Below are positions 34,211 to 42,953 of a stretch of DNA of 43,007 bases, piece by piece (position 1 is the stretch's first letter; each line of letters begins with the position of its first letter). The stretch covers positions 1 to 43,007 of the forward strand of contig CAUHAO010000014.1 of assembly GCA_959604355.1 (NCBI GenBank), read 5' to 3'. Origin of the DNA: an uncultured Eubacteriales bacterium (GTDB lineage Bacteria; Bacillota; Clostridia; Oscillospirales; UBA644). The position numbers and the translations under genes are program-made. The notes under the pieces were generated by a model, which searched no databases, was not told the DNA's origin, and worked only from the letters and a program-made list of their open reading frames with translations.

Positions 34211-35127
34211 GCAAAAGAATTATCGACTTCCTGCTTGTGCTTGCCGCCGTATTCTCATGCTTTACATTTGCGTTTCACGCGTCCGACGATGTTGCCCCCG
34301 ATACGAGATATTCGGATGCGGAACTTCAAGACGAACATGGAGACTGCTGTCTGTGCGGGCGTGATTATTATACCTCGGACGCTGAGGGGCATTATATATA
34401 CGACTGTGTGAAGTGCGGCAAAAACATGTATTCGTGCACATGCAGATGCTGGTGCGGCGCTGCAACGAAGCGAGATTTCTTTTCTGTGACGGCACTTCTC
34501 TGTACCGGCTGCGGAAATCCGTGCCCTGAGTGCACATGCCGTGACGATAAGGAAGAGGTTCTTGCGCGCGAACTCGAAAATATGAACCGCAGGACATCCT
34601 CCGTCGGACTTCCTGCAGAGGTGGGCGCATTTGAGTCCGTGTTCGTACCGCTCACAGTATCGTTTGCGGTGATTGCGGTCTTTATGGCGGTATCGGTTTC
34701 AACCGCAAGGAAAAAATCTTCAGCGGGGGATTCGTTAGCCGCAAAAATCAGAAACAACAAACATATTGCCCGTTTTTCGGATTTTATATCAAAGCTTACC
34801 GATAAGGCAGAGACGTTGCTCGGTATCACCCCTGTCGGGGATGATGCATCGTACGTTGATGCAGAGGTTGAAACACACGGGGAAAATGATGAAACAAAGC
34901 CTGAAGCAAACGCTGCGGAAGAAAAGCCCGAGGTTATTACCGGAAAAGGCGGAGGGCTTGATGCTTATAGTGTCTGCATGACCTTACAGTTTAAACTCTG
35001 CGGCACGGACGCGCAGAGCGTTTATAAATCATTTGATGATATCCCATACAAAGAACCCAAGGGCAGACGCTTGCCTCAGAGGTTTTCAAATAATACCGAG
35101 ATAACGGAGAACGAAGAAGATGACTAA
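34207..35127 (+). CDS. Unrecognised membrane protein with 14-cysteine extracytoplasmic module
   Basis: 306 aa from ATG 34207, with GGAGG upstream and a 4-nt overlap with the previous gene. Residues 5-24 form a signal peptide or first membrane segment. Residues 47-111 hold 14 cysteines (47, 48, 50, 67, 70, 77, 79, 81, 83, 99, 102, 106, 109, 111) in CxxC, CxC and CGxxC spacings like stacked zinc ribbons. A membrane segment lies at about 144-166. Residues 167-306 are polar and acidic, rich in Glu, Asp and Lys. The cysteine module is predicted to lie outside the membrane, unusual for zinc ribbons. No function recognised. The next gene overlaps by 8 nt. Confidence 0.7.
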   Translation: MSKRIIDFLLVLAAVFSCFTFAFHASDDVAPDTRYSDAELQDEHGDCCLCGRDYYTSDAEGHYIYDCVKCGKNMYSCTCRCWCGAATKRDFFSVTALLCTGCGNPCPECTCRDDKEEVLARELENMNRRTSSVGLPAEVGAFESVFVPLTVSFAVIAVFMAVSVSTARKKSSAGDSLAAKIRNNKHIARFSDFISKLTDKAETLLGITPVGDDASYVDAEVETHGENDETKPEANAAEEKPEVITGKGGGLDAYSVCMTLQFKLCGTDAQSVYKSFDDIPYKEPKGRRLPQRFSNNTEITENEEDD

Positions 35128-36022
35128 AAAAACATATATTCTTACGGAAGAAGAAATTGCGTTTTTTCTTGCGCAGACAGATCTTGAACCGAACAGCTTT
35201 TCGCCGCAGATATTCGCGCAGATACGTCTCGACAAGACGGATTTCCCCGGTTCGCTCGTGGCGAAGGGACTCCTCGCCCCCGACGGACAGACGTTTATTT
35301 ATACTCCCGACGGCAATACTCTTGTTCACGCGCTGCTTACTCCGATGAGTGCCGCAGAGATAGAAAAAAAGAGCGAAAAGACATGCTTTTATATATTCAC
35401 TTACGGCGGCGATTATGTTTTGTTCAATGTTATAACAGACGGTCGCTGCATGGCTGCTATATTTTCCGATGTTTCGGAGCTTGAAGACCTTCTCGACAAA
35501 TGCTTTCTTGACGGAGCGGGCGACGCGTATGTGCCTTTTTCCGCGACGCTCGAATATGATGAGTGGTTCATGTTTTTGCTTACACAGTTCTATTTCATGC
35601 AGAAGCAGGCGATGCTCAAGCGCTCGCTCACAGCCGAAGAGGCGTGGGCAGACGTGGCGGCACTCGATCTTCCCGAAATACGAGCGGCGCTCGCGAAAAG
35701 CACGCCTGACGGAGACGACACGGTTTCACGTCTTGCCGATGAAAGCGTACGCCGCGACATTTGCCGCAGACTTGAGGATAAGGGAATATTTGAAGTCGAC
35801 GACACCGACGGCGCGATGCTTTTCAGATATACGCCTGATGCCGTGCGCTGGCTTGATAATGACAAGTCTTCCGAATTGCTCACGGTAACCTCCCTCAGGA
35901 TCGACGGCAACCGCAGAATAATGTACACCGTGCGCGCAAAAGATATAGTTTCTCTTGAAGAAGACGGAAAAAACGTCCGCATTGCAGCAGTCGAAAATAT
36001 CAGCTGGCGCGACTTTCTTTAA
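35120..36022 (+). CDS. Unrecognised soluble protein of the four-gene membrane cluster
   Basis: 300 aa with no signal peptide or membrane segment. Mixed alpha/beta composition: an N-terminal helix (ILTEEEIAFFLAQTDL), a strand-rich middle (CFYIFTYGGDYVLFNVI, about 88-104), a helical stretch (about 145-215) and a C-terminal strand pair (RIDGNRRIMYTVRAKDI). No motif I can name; the size and layout vaguely recall secretion chaperones of the EspG kind, but I would not assign that. It overlaps the cysteine-rich gene by 8 nt and ends 18 nt before ruvA. Confidence 0.65.
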   Translation: MTKKTYILTEEEIAFFLAQTDLEPNSFSPQIFAQIRLDKTDFPGSLVAKGLLAPDGQTFIYTPDGNTLVHALLTPMSAAEIEKKSEKTCFYIFTYGGDYVLFNVITDGRCMAAIFSDVSELEDLLDKCFLDGAGDAYVPFSATLEYDEWFMFLLTQFYFMQKQAMLKRSLTAEEAWADVAALDLPEIRAALAKSTPDGDDTVSRLADESVRRDICRRLEDKGIFEVDDTDGAMLFRYTPDAVRWLDNDKSSELLTVTSLRIDGNRRIMYTVRAKDIVSLEEDGKNVRIAAVENISWRDFL

Positions 36023-36040
36023 TACGGAGGCCTGACGGGA

Positions 36041-36631
36041 ATGTATTACTATCTCAACGGAAAACTTGCCATGGCACAGCCGTCTTTCGCGGTCGTGGAT
36101 TGCGGCGGCGTGGGGTATAAATGCAGTATTTCGCAGAATACCTATAACGAGATCGCAGGAAAAAACAGCGTTATGCTGTATACTTATCTGAGTGTGCGTG
36201 AGGACGCAATGGATCTGTACGGTTTCGCAACGGAGCAGGAGCATCAATTTTTCACTTTGCTAATTTCAATAAGCGGTGTCGGCCCGAAGGTTGCTCTTGC
36301 GATACTTTCGCAGTTTCTTCCCGAAGAATTTGCGGCATGTATACTCACAAACGATTTCAAGAGATTGACAAAGGCGCCCGGAGTGGGTGCGAAGCTTGCG
36401 CAGAGACTTTGCCTTGAGCTTAAAGACAAAATAGAAAAAGTCAAAGTGGATATTGCAGACCTGCCGGACGAGGAAGCTCTTTCCGATGCCGCGTCGGACG
36501 CTGTGTCGGTGCTCGTTGCGCTCGGATATTCAAAATCGGACTCCGAAAGCGCGGTGCAGCATTGTTCTGCAGAAAACACGAACGACATAGTAAAGCAGGC
36601 ATTGAGAATACTTTCGAGACATCTCGGTTAA
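36041..36631 (+). CDS. ruvA: Holliday junction branch migration protein RuvA
   Basis: 196 aa, normal length. Domain I begins MYYYLNGKLA with an OB fold. Domain II has two helix-hairpin-helix motifs, SISGVGPKVALAIL (about 76-89) and KAPGVGAKLAQRL (about 112-124). Domain III (about 150-196) is the RuvB-binding helix bundle. It tetramerises on Holliday junctions and loads RuvB, encoded 16 nt downstream. ruvC is not in the window. Confidence 0.96.
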   Translation: MYYYLNGKLAMAQPSFAVVDCGGVGYKCSISQNTYNEIAGKNSVMLYTYLSVREDAMDLYGFATEQEHQFFTLLISISGVGPKVALAILSQFLPEEFAACILTNDFKRLTKAPGVGAKLAQRLCLELKDKIEKVKVDIADLPDEEALSDAASDAVSVLVALGYSKSDSESAVQHCSAENTNDIVKQALRILSRHLG

Positions 36632-36647
36632 GGGAGACGCAACGAAT

Positions 36648-37664
36648 ATGGAAATGGAATTTGACGAACGTCTTCTTTCGTCGCAGAAGATAAAATACGA
36701 AGACGACACGGAAGCCTCCCTGCGTCCGCACAGGCTTGAAGAATATGTTGGCCAGGACAACGTGAAAGACCTCCTGAAAATATACATTGAGGCGGCAAAA
36801 CAGCGCTCCGACGCGCTCGACCATGTGCTGCTTTATGGCCCTCCCGGGCTCGGTAAAACGACGCTTGCCAATATAATCGCCGCCGAAATGGGAGTTTCAA
36901 TTCGCGTAACGAGCGGCCCTGCGCTTGAAAAAACGGGGGATATCGTCGCTCTGCTCACGAACTTACAGGACGGCGACATCCTTTTCATTGACGAGATACA
37001 CCGTTTGCCGCGTCAAGTGGAGGAGATCCTTTACCCCGCGATGGAGGATTATGAGTTTGACGTCATCCTCGGCAAAGGTCCGTCGGCCAGAAGCATACGT
37101 TTTGACCTTCCGAAATTCACGCTTATAGGCGCTACGACCCGCTCGGGACAATTGACCGCGCCGTTCCGTGACAGATTCGGCGTTTTGTTGAGACTTGAAC
37201 TTTATTCTACCGCGGAGTTGATGCAGATTGTCACGCGTTCCGCGGGGATCCTCGGTATAGATATCACAGCAGACGGCGCGCGTGAGATCGCGTCACGTTC
37301 GAGGGGTACACCGCGTATAGCAAACCGACTTCTGCGCCGTATACGCGACTTCGCTCAGGTCATGGGCAACGGTACGGTGGACAGGGAAATCGCAGCAATG
37401 GCTTTGGAGAGACTTGATATAGACAACCTCGGACTTGACAGCCTCGACAGACGTATGCTTGAAACGATAATACGTTCGTTCAAGGGCGGCCCCGTCGGCC
37501 TTGATACTCTCGCGGCGGTCGTCGGTGAAGAAAGCATTACGCTCGAAGACGTTTACGAGCCGTATCTGATGCAGCTCGGATTTCTTAACCGCACGCCGCG
37601 TGGACGCTGTGCGACACAGGCGGCGTATAAGCATCTTGGCATACCGTACCCTTCGGATAATTAA
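36648..37664 (+). CDS. ruvB: Holliday junction branch migration ATPase RuvB
   Basis: 338 aa AAA+ motor. Walker A is LLYGPPGLGKTT (61-72), Walker B ILFIDEIHRL (about 110-119), and sensor and arginine-finger residues lie in GATTRSGQLTAPFRDRFG. The C-terminal winged helix (about 255-338) ends with a typical RTPRGRCATQAAYKHLG. It forms hexameric rings on either side of RuvA and drives branch migration. A strong terminator follows. Confidence 0.97.
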   Translation: MEMEFDERLLSSQKIKYEDDTEASLRPHRLEEYVGQDNVKDLLKIYIEAAKQRSDALDHVLLYGPPGLGKTTLANIIAAEMGVSIRVTSGPALEKTGDIVALLTNLQDGDILFIDEIHRLPRQVEEILYPAMEDYEFDVILGKGPSARSIRFDLPKFTLIGATTRSGQLTAPFRDRFGVLLRLELYSTAELMQIVTRSAGILGIDITADGAREIASRSRGTPRIANRLLRRIRDFAQVMGNGTVDREIAAMALERLDIDNLGLDSLDRRMLETIIRSFKGGPVGLDTLAAVVGEESITLEDVYEPYLMQLGFLNRTPRGRCATQAAYKHLGIPYPSDN

Positions 37665-37694
37665 CGCATGAATAACAAAAGGCGCTTGCATAAC

Positions 37695-37726
37695 AAAAAG
37701 ACCGAACAAAAATGTTCGGTCTTTTT
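37695..37726. terminator. Bidirectional terminator between ruvB and the amino acid importer
   Basis: A 14-bp perfect palindromic stem (37695-37708 with 37713-37726) and a 4-nt A loop. AAAAAG on one side and CTTTTT on the other serve both converging transcripts. Confidence 0.95.
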
Positions 37727-37731
37727 ATCTT

Positions 37732-38526
37732 TCAGTCGGCAAGCTTGCGCAGGAAAGATTTCATTTTTTCGCTCTTCGGGCTGCCGAAAACTTCTTCCGG
37801 AGTACCTTGTTCCTCAATAACTCCGTTTGTCATGAAAATGACTTTGTCCGACACCTCGCGCGCGAATTCCATTTCATGCGTCACGACGATCATCGTTCTG
37901 TCCTTGCCTTTAAGTCCTTTGATCACTTTGAGCACTTCGCCGGTAAGCTCGGGGTCGAGCGCCGACGTGGGTTCGTCGAAACAGAGTATGTCGGGTTTGA
38001 GCGCGAGTGCACGAGCTATTGCGACACGCTGCTGCTGACCGCCCGAAAGCTGAGACGGATAGAAGTCAAGTTTTTCTCCGAGTCCGACGCTTTCAAGAAG
38101 TTCACGGGCGTTTGCCTCTATTTCTTCGAAAGCCGAATGACGTTCTTTCTTTGAGGCTTTTTTTGCTTTGAGTGATGCCGTTTTCATCAACATCGGTGCA
38201 AGAGTAACGTTTTTGAGGACACTATATTGCGGGAAAAGGTTAAATTGCTGGAAAACAAGTCCGAAACGCAGTTGCCTTTCGCTTTTTTCCTGCTGCGTCA
38301 GCTTCTTTTTGCTATCCGCATCGAAAACCGTAGTCCCTCCTACGGAAATTCTGCCGCAGTCGGCGCTTTCGAGGAAATTCAGACAGCGGAGAAGTGTCGT
38401 TTTGCCGCTTCCCGAAGATCCTATTATCGACAGCACTTCGCCTTTTTCAAGCGTAAAGCTTATATTCTTAAGGACTTCGTTATTATCGAAATTCTTTGCT
38501 ATATTTTCTACTTCAAGTAAAGCCAT
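37732..38526 (-). CDS. Polar amino acid ABC importer, ATPase subunit
   Basis: 264 aa, GlnQ-like. Walker A GSSGSGKTTLLR (about 36-47), Q-loop FQQFNLFP, signature LSGGQQQRVAIARAL, Walker B ILCFDEPTSALDPE, then the H-loop in VVTHEMEFA. A Lys-rich insert (around 115-130, KAKKASKKERHS) makes it about 20 residues longer than usual. It powers uptake through the permease encoded just upstream (9-nt gap). Confidence 0.95.
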   Translation of the reverse strand: MALLEVENIAKNFDNNEVLKNISFTLEKGEVLSIIGSSGSGKTTLLRCLNFLESADCGRISVGGTTVFDADSKKKLTQQEKSERQLRFGLVFQQFNLFPQYSVLKNVTLAPMLMKTASLKAKKASKKERHSAFEEIEANARELLESVGLGEKLDFYPSQLSGGQQQRVAIARALALKPDILCFDEPTSALDPELTGEVLKVIKGLKGKDRTMIVVTHEMEFAREVSDKVIFMTNGVIEEQGTPEEVFGSPKSEKMKSFLRKLAD

Positions 38527-38535
38527 GGCGACCTC

Positions 38536-39201
38536 TTATTTGATAGCGTATTTGCTGAAATGTTTTTCGAGTCTTTCCATTGCGAAAGCAACGATAAGGT
38601 TGAATATGTAATACAGGACTGCCGCCGCGACATACGGAAGCATGCTAACCTCTGACGCCGCCAGCCGTTTCGCAACGGTGAACATTTCTATCTGTCCGAT
38701 GGCAAACGCAAGAGACGTGTCCTTGACAAGAGTTATCACCTCATTCGTCATCGAAGGGAGTATCCTGCGGATGACCTGCGGCAGGATAACGATAAAAAAC
38801 GTCTGATTTTTGTTCATGCCCAGCACTTTTGCCGCCTCGTACTGTCCTTCGGACATTGACGCGATACCGCTGCGGTAGATCTCTGCGAAATATGCTGCGT
38901 AGTTGAGCGCAAAGCCGATTATAACGGCAATCATCAGCCAGTTGTCGCCGAGATCTTTGAGCATTATCTTGAAAATGTAGTATGGACAGAAATAAACGAC
39001 GAACAACTGCAACATCAGCGGTGTGCCGCGCATTACCGATATGTAGAGGCGGAAAAACCAGGCAATTGGCTTTATCTTTGACATTCTGCACACACATATT
39101 ATCATTCCCAAAGGCAGAGAAATGAGCAAGGTGAGGAAAAATATCTCCAGCGAGTAGCCTACGCCTCCGAAAAGTGTCTTGATGATTTCAAAAAAGGACA
39201 T
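38536..39201 (-). CDS. Polar amino acid ABC importer, permease subunit
   Basis: 221 aa from ATG 39201, with GGAG 7 nt upstream; the longer frame to 39231 starts before that ribosome site, inside the intergenic hairpin. HisMQ-type permease with about five membrane segments. Motifs: SVMRGTPLMLQLFV (about 54-67), typical of the family, and the ATPase-contact EAA loop (EAAKVLGMNKNQTFFIVILPQ, about 120-140). It is probably a homodimer, since only one permease gene is present. Confidence 0.95.
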   Translation of the reverse strand: MSFFEIIKTLFGGVGYSLEIFFLTLLISLPLGMIICVCRMSKIKPIAWFFRLYISVMRGTPLMLQLFVVYFCPYYIFKIMLKDLGDNWLMIAVIIGFALNYAAYFAEIYRSGIASMSEGQYEAAKVLGMNKNQTFFIVILPQVIRRILPSMTNEVITLVKDTSLAFAIGQIEMFTVAKRLAASEVSMLPYVAAAVLYYIFNLIVAFAMERLEKHFSKYAIK

Positions 39202-39226
39202 GTGTAAACTCCGTAAAACGCTGTCT

Positions 39227-39251
39227 GGCACCGTACTTTCGGCACGGTGCC
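39227..39251 (-). other. Intergenic stem-loop between binding-protein and permease genes
   Basis: GGCACCGT (39227-39234) pairs with ACGGTGCC (39244-39251), with a 9-nt loop and no strong T-run. Such hairpins commonly protect the binding-protein mRNA and lower downstream expression, which would fit the need for more binding protein than permease. Confidence 0.7.
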
Positions 39252-39273
39252 GGACCTGTGTTTAAGATATTAT

Positions 39274-40071
39274 TTATTTGCCGAGAGTAAATACGTTGTA
39301 GTCAACGTCATATTTCTCACAGATGCTCTTTATAAAGTCAACATCCTTTGCAACTTCTTCCATAGCATCGGAAACTTTTTTGCAGAGTTCGGTGTCCGCT
39401 TTTCTGAAGCCTACGCCGTAAGTTTCGACAGAAATGTTTTCTTCGAGGATGCTGTATGCGGCTGCATCTTCCGCGCTCATGCTTGAGATCAGATAGTTTG
39501 CAACGCCGATATCAACAACTATTGCGTCATATGCGCCTGTTGTGAGCTTTGTGAAAGCTGTGGTGTAGCTTGCGTCGGTGCTGTATTTTCCGTTTTTCAG
39601 GCTTGCGACGATGTCGGTCTTGCTTTTGAGTGCCGTTTCACCGGAGGAATCGGACTGAACGCCCACGATTTTACCTGCGAGAGATGCGAGATCGGTGATT
39701 TCTGCTTTGTTCGTGAGAACTACTATGGTGTTGTCGAGATATCTCACAGTCCACGCGTAATCATTTTCTCTTTCTTCATAGGTGAAGCCGCTCCAGATGC
39801 AGTCGATAAGACCCGATTCAAGAACTGCGTCCTTGGAGTCCCAATCTATCGCTTTGAGTTCGAGTTTATATCCGAGCTTTTCGCATACTTTTTTTGCGTA
39901 TTCAATGTCGAAGCCGACATATTCGCCGTCTTTTTCATATGTATAGGGTGGATATTCCGCATCAAAACCCATTATAAGAGTGTTTTCGGAAGCCTTTTTG
40001 CAGGACGTAAGAGTGAAAGCTGCTCCGATGAGCATTGCCATCGCGAGGATTACTGTGATGATCTTTTTCAT
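39274..40071 (-). CDS. Polar amino acid ABC importer, substrate-binding lipoprotein
   Basis: 265 aa. Signal peptide with lipobox LTSC (lipidated C24). The SBP_bac_3 fold is shown by IMGFDAEYPPYTYEKDGEYV (about 33-52), GFDIEYAKKVCEKLGY and the hinge region around KIVGVQSDSSGETAL. It delivers a polar amino acid or cystine to the permease from outside the membrane; the ligand cannot be read from sequence. It is the first gene of the operon, with its own consensus promoter. Confidence 0.95.
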   Translation of the reverse strand: MKKIITVILAMAMLIGAAFTLTSCKKASENTLIMGFDAEYPPYTYEKDGEYVGFDIEYAKKVCEKLGYKLELKAIDWDSKDAVLESGLIDCIWSGFTYEERENDYAWTVRYLDNTIVVLTNKAEITDLASLAGKIVGVQSDSSGETALKSKTDIVASLKNGKYSTDASYTTAFTKLTTGAYDAIVVDIGVANYLISSMSAEDAAAYSILEENISVETYGVGFRKADTELCKKVSDAMEEVAKDVDFIKSICEKYDVDYNVFTLGK

Positions 40072-40093
40072 ATTTATTTACCTCAAAAAATTT

Positions 40094-40111
40094 TAGCGCT
40101 TTAGCGCGCTA
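40094..40111 (-). promoter_or_regulatory. Leader hairpin before the binding-protein gene
   Basis: TAGCGC (40106-40111 on the minus strand) pairs with GCGCTA across a 6-nt loop, followed on the minus strand by AAAATTTTTT just before the GAGG ribosome site. Possibly a weak attenuator or mRNA stabiliser; the stem is only 6 bp. Confidence 0.35.
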
Positions 40112-40128
40112 CATTATTCAATGCGGTT

Positions 40129-40157
40129 ATTATATCATAACATCAAATGTTTGTCAA
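40129..40157 (-). promoter_or_regulatory. Promoter of the amino acid importer operon
   Basis: Minus strand: TTGACA (40152-40157), 17-bp spacer, TATAAT (40129-40134): perfect consensus, about 60 bp before the ATG at 40071. Confidence 0.9.
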
Positions 40158-40211
40158 GCGTGTTCTATAAAATGTCACAAAGAAAGTTTTTTTTCGTTTT
40201 TTAAGACAAAA

Positions 40212-40239
40212 GCCCTCCCGACCGTGCAGTCGGGAGGGC
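40212..40239 (-). terminator. Terminator of the phosphatase fusion gene
   Basis: An 11-bp perfect stem (GCCCTCCCGAC, 40212-40222, with 40229-40239) and a 6-nt loop, followed on the minus strand by TTTTGTCTT. It sits 7 bp after the stop at 40247. Confidence 0.93.
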
Positions 40240-40246
40240 ATATATG

Positions 40247-42922
40247 CTATTTTTGATCGGAGGTTGTCACTCTGAGAAGTATTCCTTCACCGGGATCGGT
40301 CTTGATGGTGTAGACGCCGTCTTTGAACTTAATATTCTTTCTTGTGGAGGCTTTGACCCATTCGGACGTTGCAGGGTTGAACCATTCAAGCGTTCCATTG
40401 ACCTGCGGGAGGGTGAAGTTTGCAGAGCGGGTGTCGTCATGCCTTACGGACATACGCGGGTCTGTAAACATGAACGAACCGTCGTTAAAGAAACCTATGA
40501 CAGCGCGTCGGTCCGATTCGATCTGTCCGAGACTGCCAAAAGAGGTGTAGGCGGAAACGGTATCGCTTTCGATGGGATTGAGTATGAATATATCGGTGCT
40601 GAAATTATCAGCAAGTTCCGAGCCTATAGCCATTGCTTCTGCGTTGATCGCCTGTACAGCGTTGTAGTGCGCGTCGTTGGGTCCGCCGCCCGCCTCGATG
40701 AGGGCTGTGTAGTCATAATCGTTTTCAAAAGATTGATATGTTGCCCACGAAATACGCTTTGCACCGAATGTGAGAGCCATGCTAACCTGCCATTCAAGCT
40801 GCATCTTGCCGAGGTTCACATACAGCATCGGATCGACACCTGTTACCATTATGTTCACGCCGAAATCCGTGTTGTTTTCCCGAGCGAGGCGTCGGAGGAT
40901 ATTGAGTTCGTTTATATAATTGAGGTTTTCCGGCGTTGTTTTCATTTCGCAGAATTCGTCTTTATATGCGCCGTTTTTATCAAGATATATACGTTCTTTT
41001 GTTATGGCGACATGTTTGGACATGAGGAATGTCGGGTGCACAGAGCTTACATAGAGACTTATGTACTTTGTATAGTCCTCAAGACCTTTGCAGTCGAGGT
41101 TTGTGTCAAATTCATAGTCTCCGTATGTCAAGCCGTAAACTTCGCGGTCGGGGTCTGCGGTGCGAAGGGCGTAGACAAGGCGCGCGACGGCTGAAACCCT
41201 CGGTATGGAGCGTATTTCCCCGAGGTCCCATGCGGCAATGCTGTCGCAGTCCTTATAGTCTTCAAGAAGCTTTGTTACTGCCGCTTCTATTTCTTCTCGG
41301 CTTGCATCGGAAGAAATAAGCTCCTCAAAAACGGGGGAAATTATCGCCGCCTTGAGACCGTTCTCTTTGAGTTTGGGCTCGACGTTAGTTCTGTAGAAAT
41401 CCGCGTCAAGTGAAACTATCTGCGCAATGGTAAAGTTACACGCCGCGATGGTCGAAATGCAGTCTTCCAGCGTTGCGAGGTCTTCTTCGGAAGGCCCTCC
41501 TGTATAGGAAATATCAAATCCGTTTGCTTTTCCGCAGGTTGTGTCCTGTGGAATATAGTCATTTGCTATAGTCACATCGTCAAGACGGGAAAGAATGGAA
41601 AGGCCGAAGTTCGGTTCACCTAAGAGATTTCCGAAGAATCTGCCGTATTTGTAGTTTTCCTGAGTTATGCCGTCAAGAACTTCAAAGCCGTATCCGAACG
41701 AAGCCACGGGAACGTCCGCGTTGGAGTGAACACCGGGGTCTGTGTATTGCCATGATTTTTCTCCGTTTTCTCCGTCAAGGTATTTCAGGGCGCCTGTTTC
41801 ATGGTCAGCAGTAATGAGTATGGCAGTGTCGGGGTGATACATTACGTATTCCATGACGTGATTGATGGTATGCTCAAAACGGTTCATGGTCTTTACGGAG
41901 CCTTCAAGGTCTGAGGAATGGCAGTATTTGTCGATATATGCTTCTTCATACATTATGAAGAAGCCTTTTTCGTTTTCGCAGGCTTTTATCGCATCCATGA
42001 CGTGCTGCGTCACCTGTTCATCTGTCAGATTGTTAAGCCCGAGGTCACAGTCTATAATCGTTTCGGTCATAAGCGCTTGTGACGCAGATATCTCTGCTGA
42101 ATTATGACGTGAGCTTGCATGTGCGCTGAACGTTGCGGGAGTCGCACCCGTTACGCTGTCGGTGGAAACTACCGCGGTCTTCATTCCCAATGAAACTGCA
42201 AGTTCGGTAAGAGACTTCAGATCCTGCATGTCACGGTCTTTTGCGACAAAGCTGTTATATGTTCTCTGTCCGCACGCGAGAGCCGTGCCTCCTGCCGCGC
42301 TGTCTGTCGTTCCTGAGAAAGAGTCTGTTTTTGAATATCCGTGGAAGGGAAGGCGCCGGCCGGCGAAAATATGACCCGATATCATTTCATACGACCCGAT
42401 TTGGCCTTGCCCCATGCCGTCACCGATGAGCATTATGTAATTGCGCGATTTTTCGGCTGTGGGCTGTTTCGATTCTACGGTTTTTATCGTTACGTTCTGC
42501 CCGTCGGTCACGCAGGAATTGACAAACCAGTAAGCCGCGCCCGAAACGAGGAAATTTTCACCGGCAAGCGCAATGCTTTTGCCTTTGCCGGCGACGGTGA
42601 ACTCAAAGTCACCTCTGTCGGCGTTGTAAGCGGTGGTTGAAAGCTTTCTGTTTGTTTTGCCAACGAGTATTTCAGCGCCGTTTGCTTTTTTCGCATCGGT
42701 TTTTGCCGTCATTTCGACACCCGTGATACGGGAAATTTCCGCGGCAATGTATTCCGCTGCGTTTTTCTCAAAATCGGAACCGTTTTCGGGATATATTATC
42801 GAAAATGTTTCCAGAAGTCTGCCGTTGAGTGCGGTTTTTCCTTCTATGTCCGGCGCGCACGCGGTACAAAGCGTCGCGAACATAAGCACGGCGAGAATAA
42901 CGGATAATACTTTCATTTTCAT
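40247..42922 (-). CDS. Lipoprotein: alkaline phosphatase fused to a TIM-barrel glycosidase-like domain
   Basis: 891 aa. ATG 42922 has GGAG 6 nt upstream. The signal peptide ends in LCTAC (lipidation at C22, lipobox slightly atypical). Residues 38-150 resemble the small alpha/beta domain found before GH20/GH67 catalytic domains (AAEYIAAEISRITGVE, EILVGKTN). Residues 160-440 are an alkaline phosphatase with its metal and catalytic residues: IGDGMG (D168), TTDSAAGGTA (nucleophile S208), IDKYCH (D331, H335), TADHETG (D373, H374), VHSNADVP (H399). Residues 465-800 look like a TIM barrel of the uncharacterised GH42-like type (FDISYTGG, WDLGE, LEWQVSMALTFGAKRISWATYQ). A beta domain closes the protein. 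Predicted to act outside the membrane, releasing phosphate and perhaps binding or cutting a phosphorylated glycan. Confidence 0.85.
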   Translation of the reverse strand: MKMKVLSVILAVLMFATLCTACAPDIEGKTALNGRLLETFSIIYPENGSDFEKNAAEYIAAEISRITGVEMTAKTDAKKANGAEILVGKTNRKLSTTAYNADRGDFEFTVAGKGKSIALAGENFLVSGAAYWFVNSCVTDGQNVTIKTVESKQPTAEKSRNYIMLIGDGMGQGQIGSYEMISGHIFAGRRLPFHGYSKTDSFSGTTDSAAGGTALACGQRTYNSFVAKDRDMQDLKSLTELAVSLGMKTAVVSTDSVTGATPATFSAHASSRHNSAEISASQALMTETIIDCDLGLNNLTDEQVTQHVMDAIKACENEKGFFIMYEEAYIDKYCHSSDLEGSVKTMNRFEHTINHVMEYVMYHPDTAILITADHETGALKYLDGENGEKSWQYTDPGVHSNADVPVASFGYGFEVLDGITQENYKYGRFFGNLLGEPNFGLSILSRLDDVTIANDYIPQDTTCGKANGFDISYTGGPSEEDLATLEDCISTIAACNFTIAQIVSLDADFYRTNVEPKLKENGLKAAIISPVFEELISSDASREEIEAAVTKLLEDYKDCDSIAAWDLGEIRSIPRVSAVARLVYALRTADPDREVYGLTYGDYEFDTNLDCKGLEDYTKYISLYVSSVHPTFLMSKHVAITKERIYLDKNGAYKDEFCEMKTTPENLNYINELNILRRLARENNTDFGVNIMVTGVDPMLYVNLGKMQLEWQVSMALTFGAKRISWATYQSFENDYDYTALIEAGGGPNDAHYNAVQAINAEAMAIGSELADNFSTDIFILNPIESDTVSAYTSFGSLGQIESDRRAVIGFFNDGSFMFTDPRMSVRHDDTRSANFTLPQVNGTLEWFNPATSEWVKASTRKNIKFKDGVYTIKTDPGEGILLRVTTSDQK

Positions 42923-42953
42923 GGTGTTTCTCCTTTTTTGTGCTTACAATATT

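Noticed and set aside
35120..36022. Type VII secretion chaperone (EspG-like)
   Set aside because: Only a vague size and layout resemblance; no WXG100 or EccC/EssC genes in the window.
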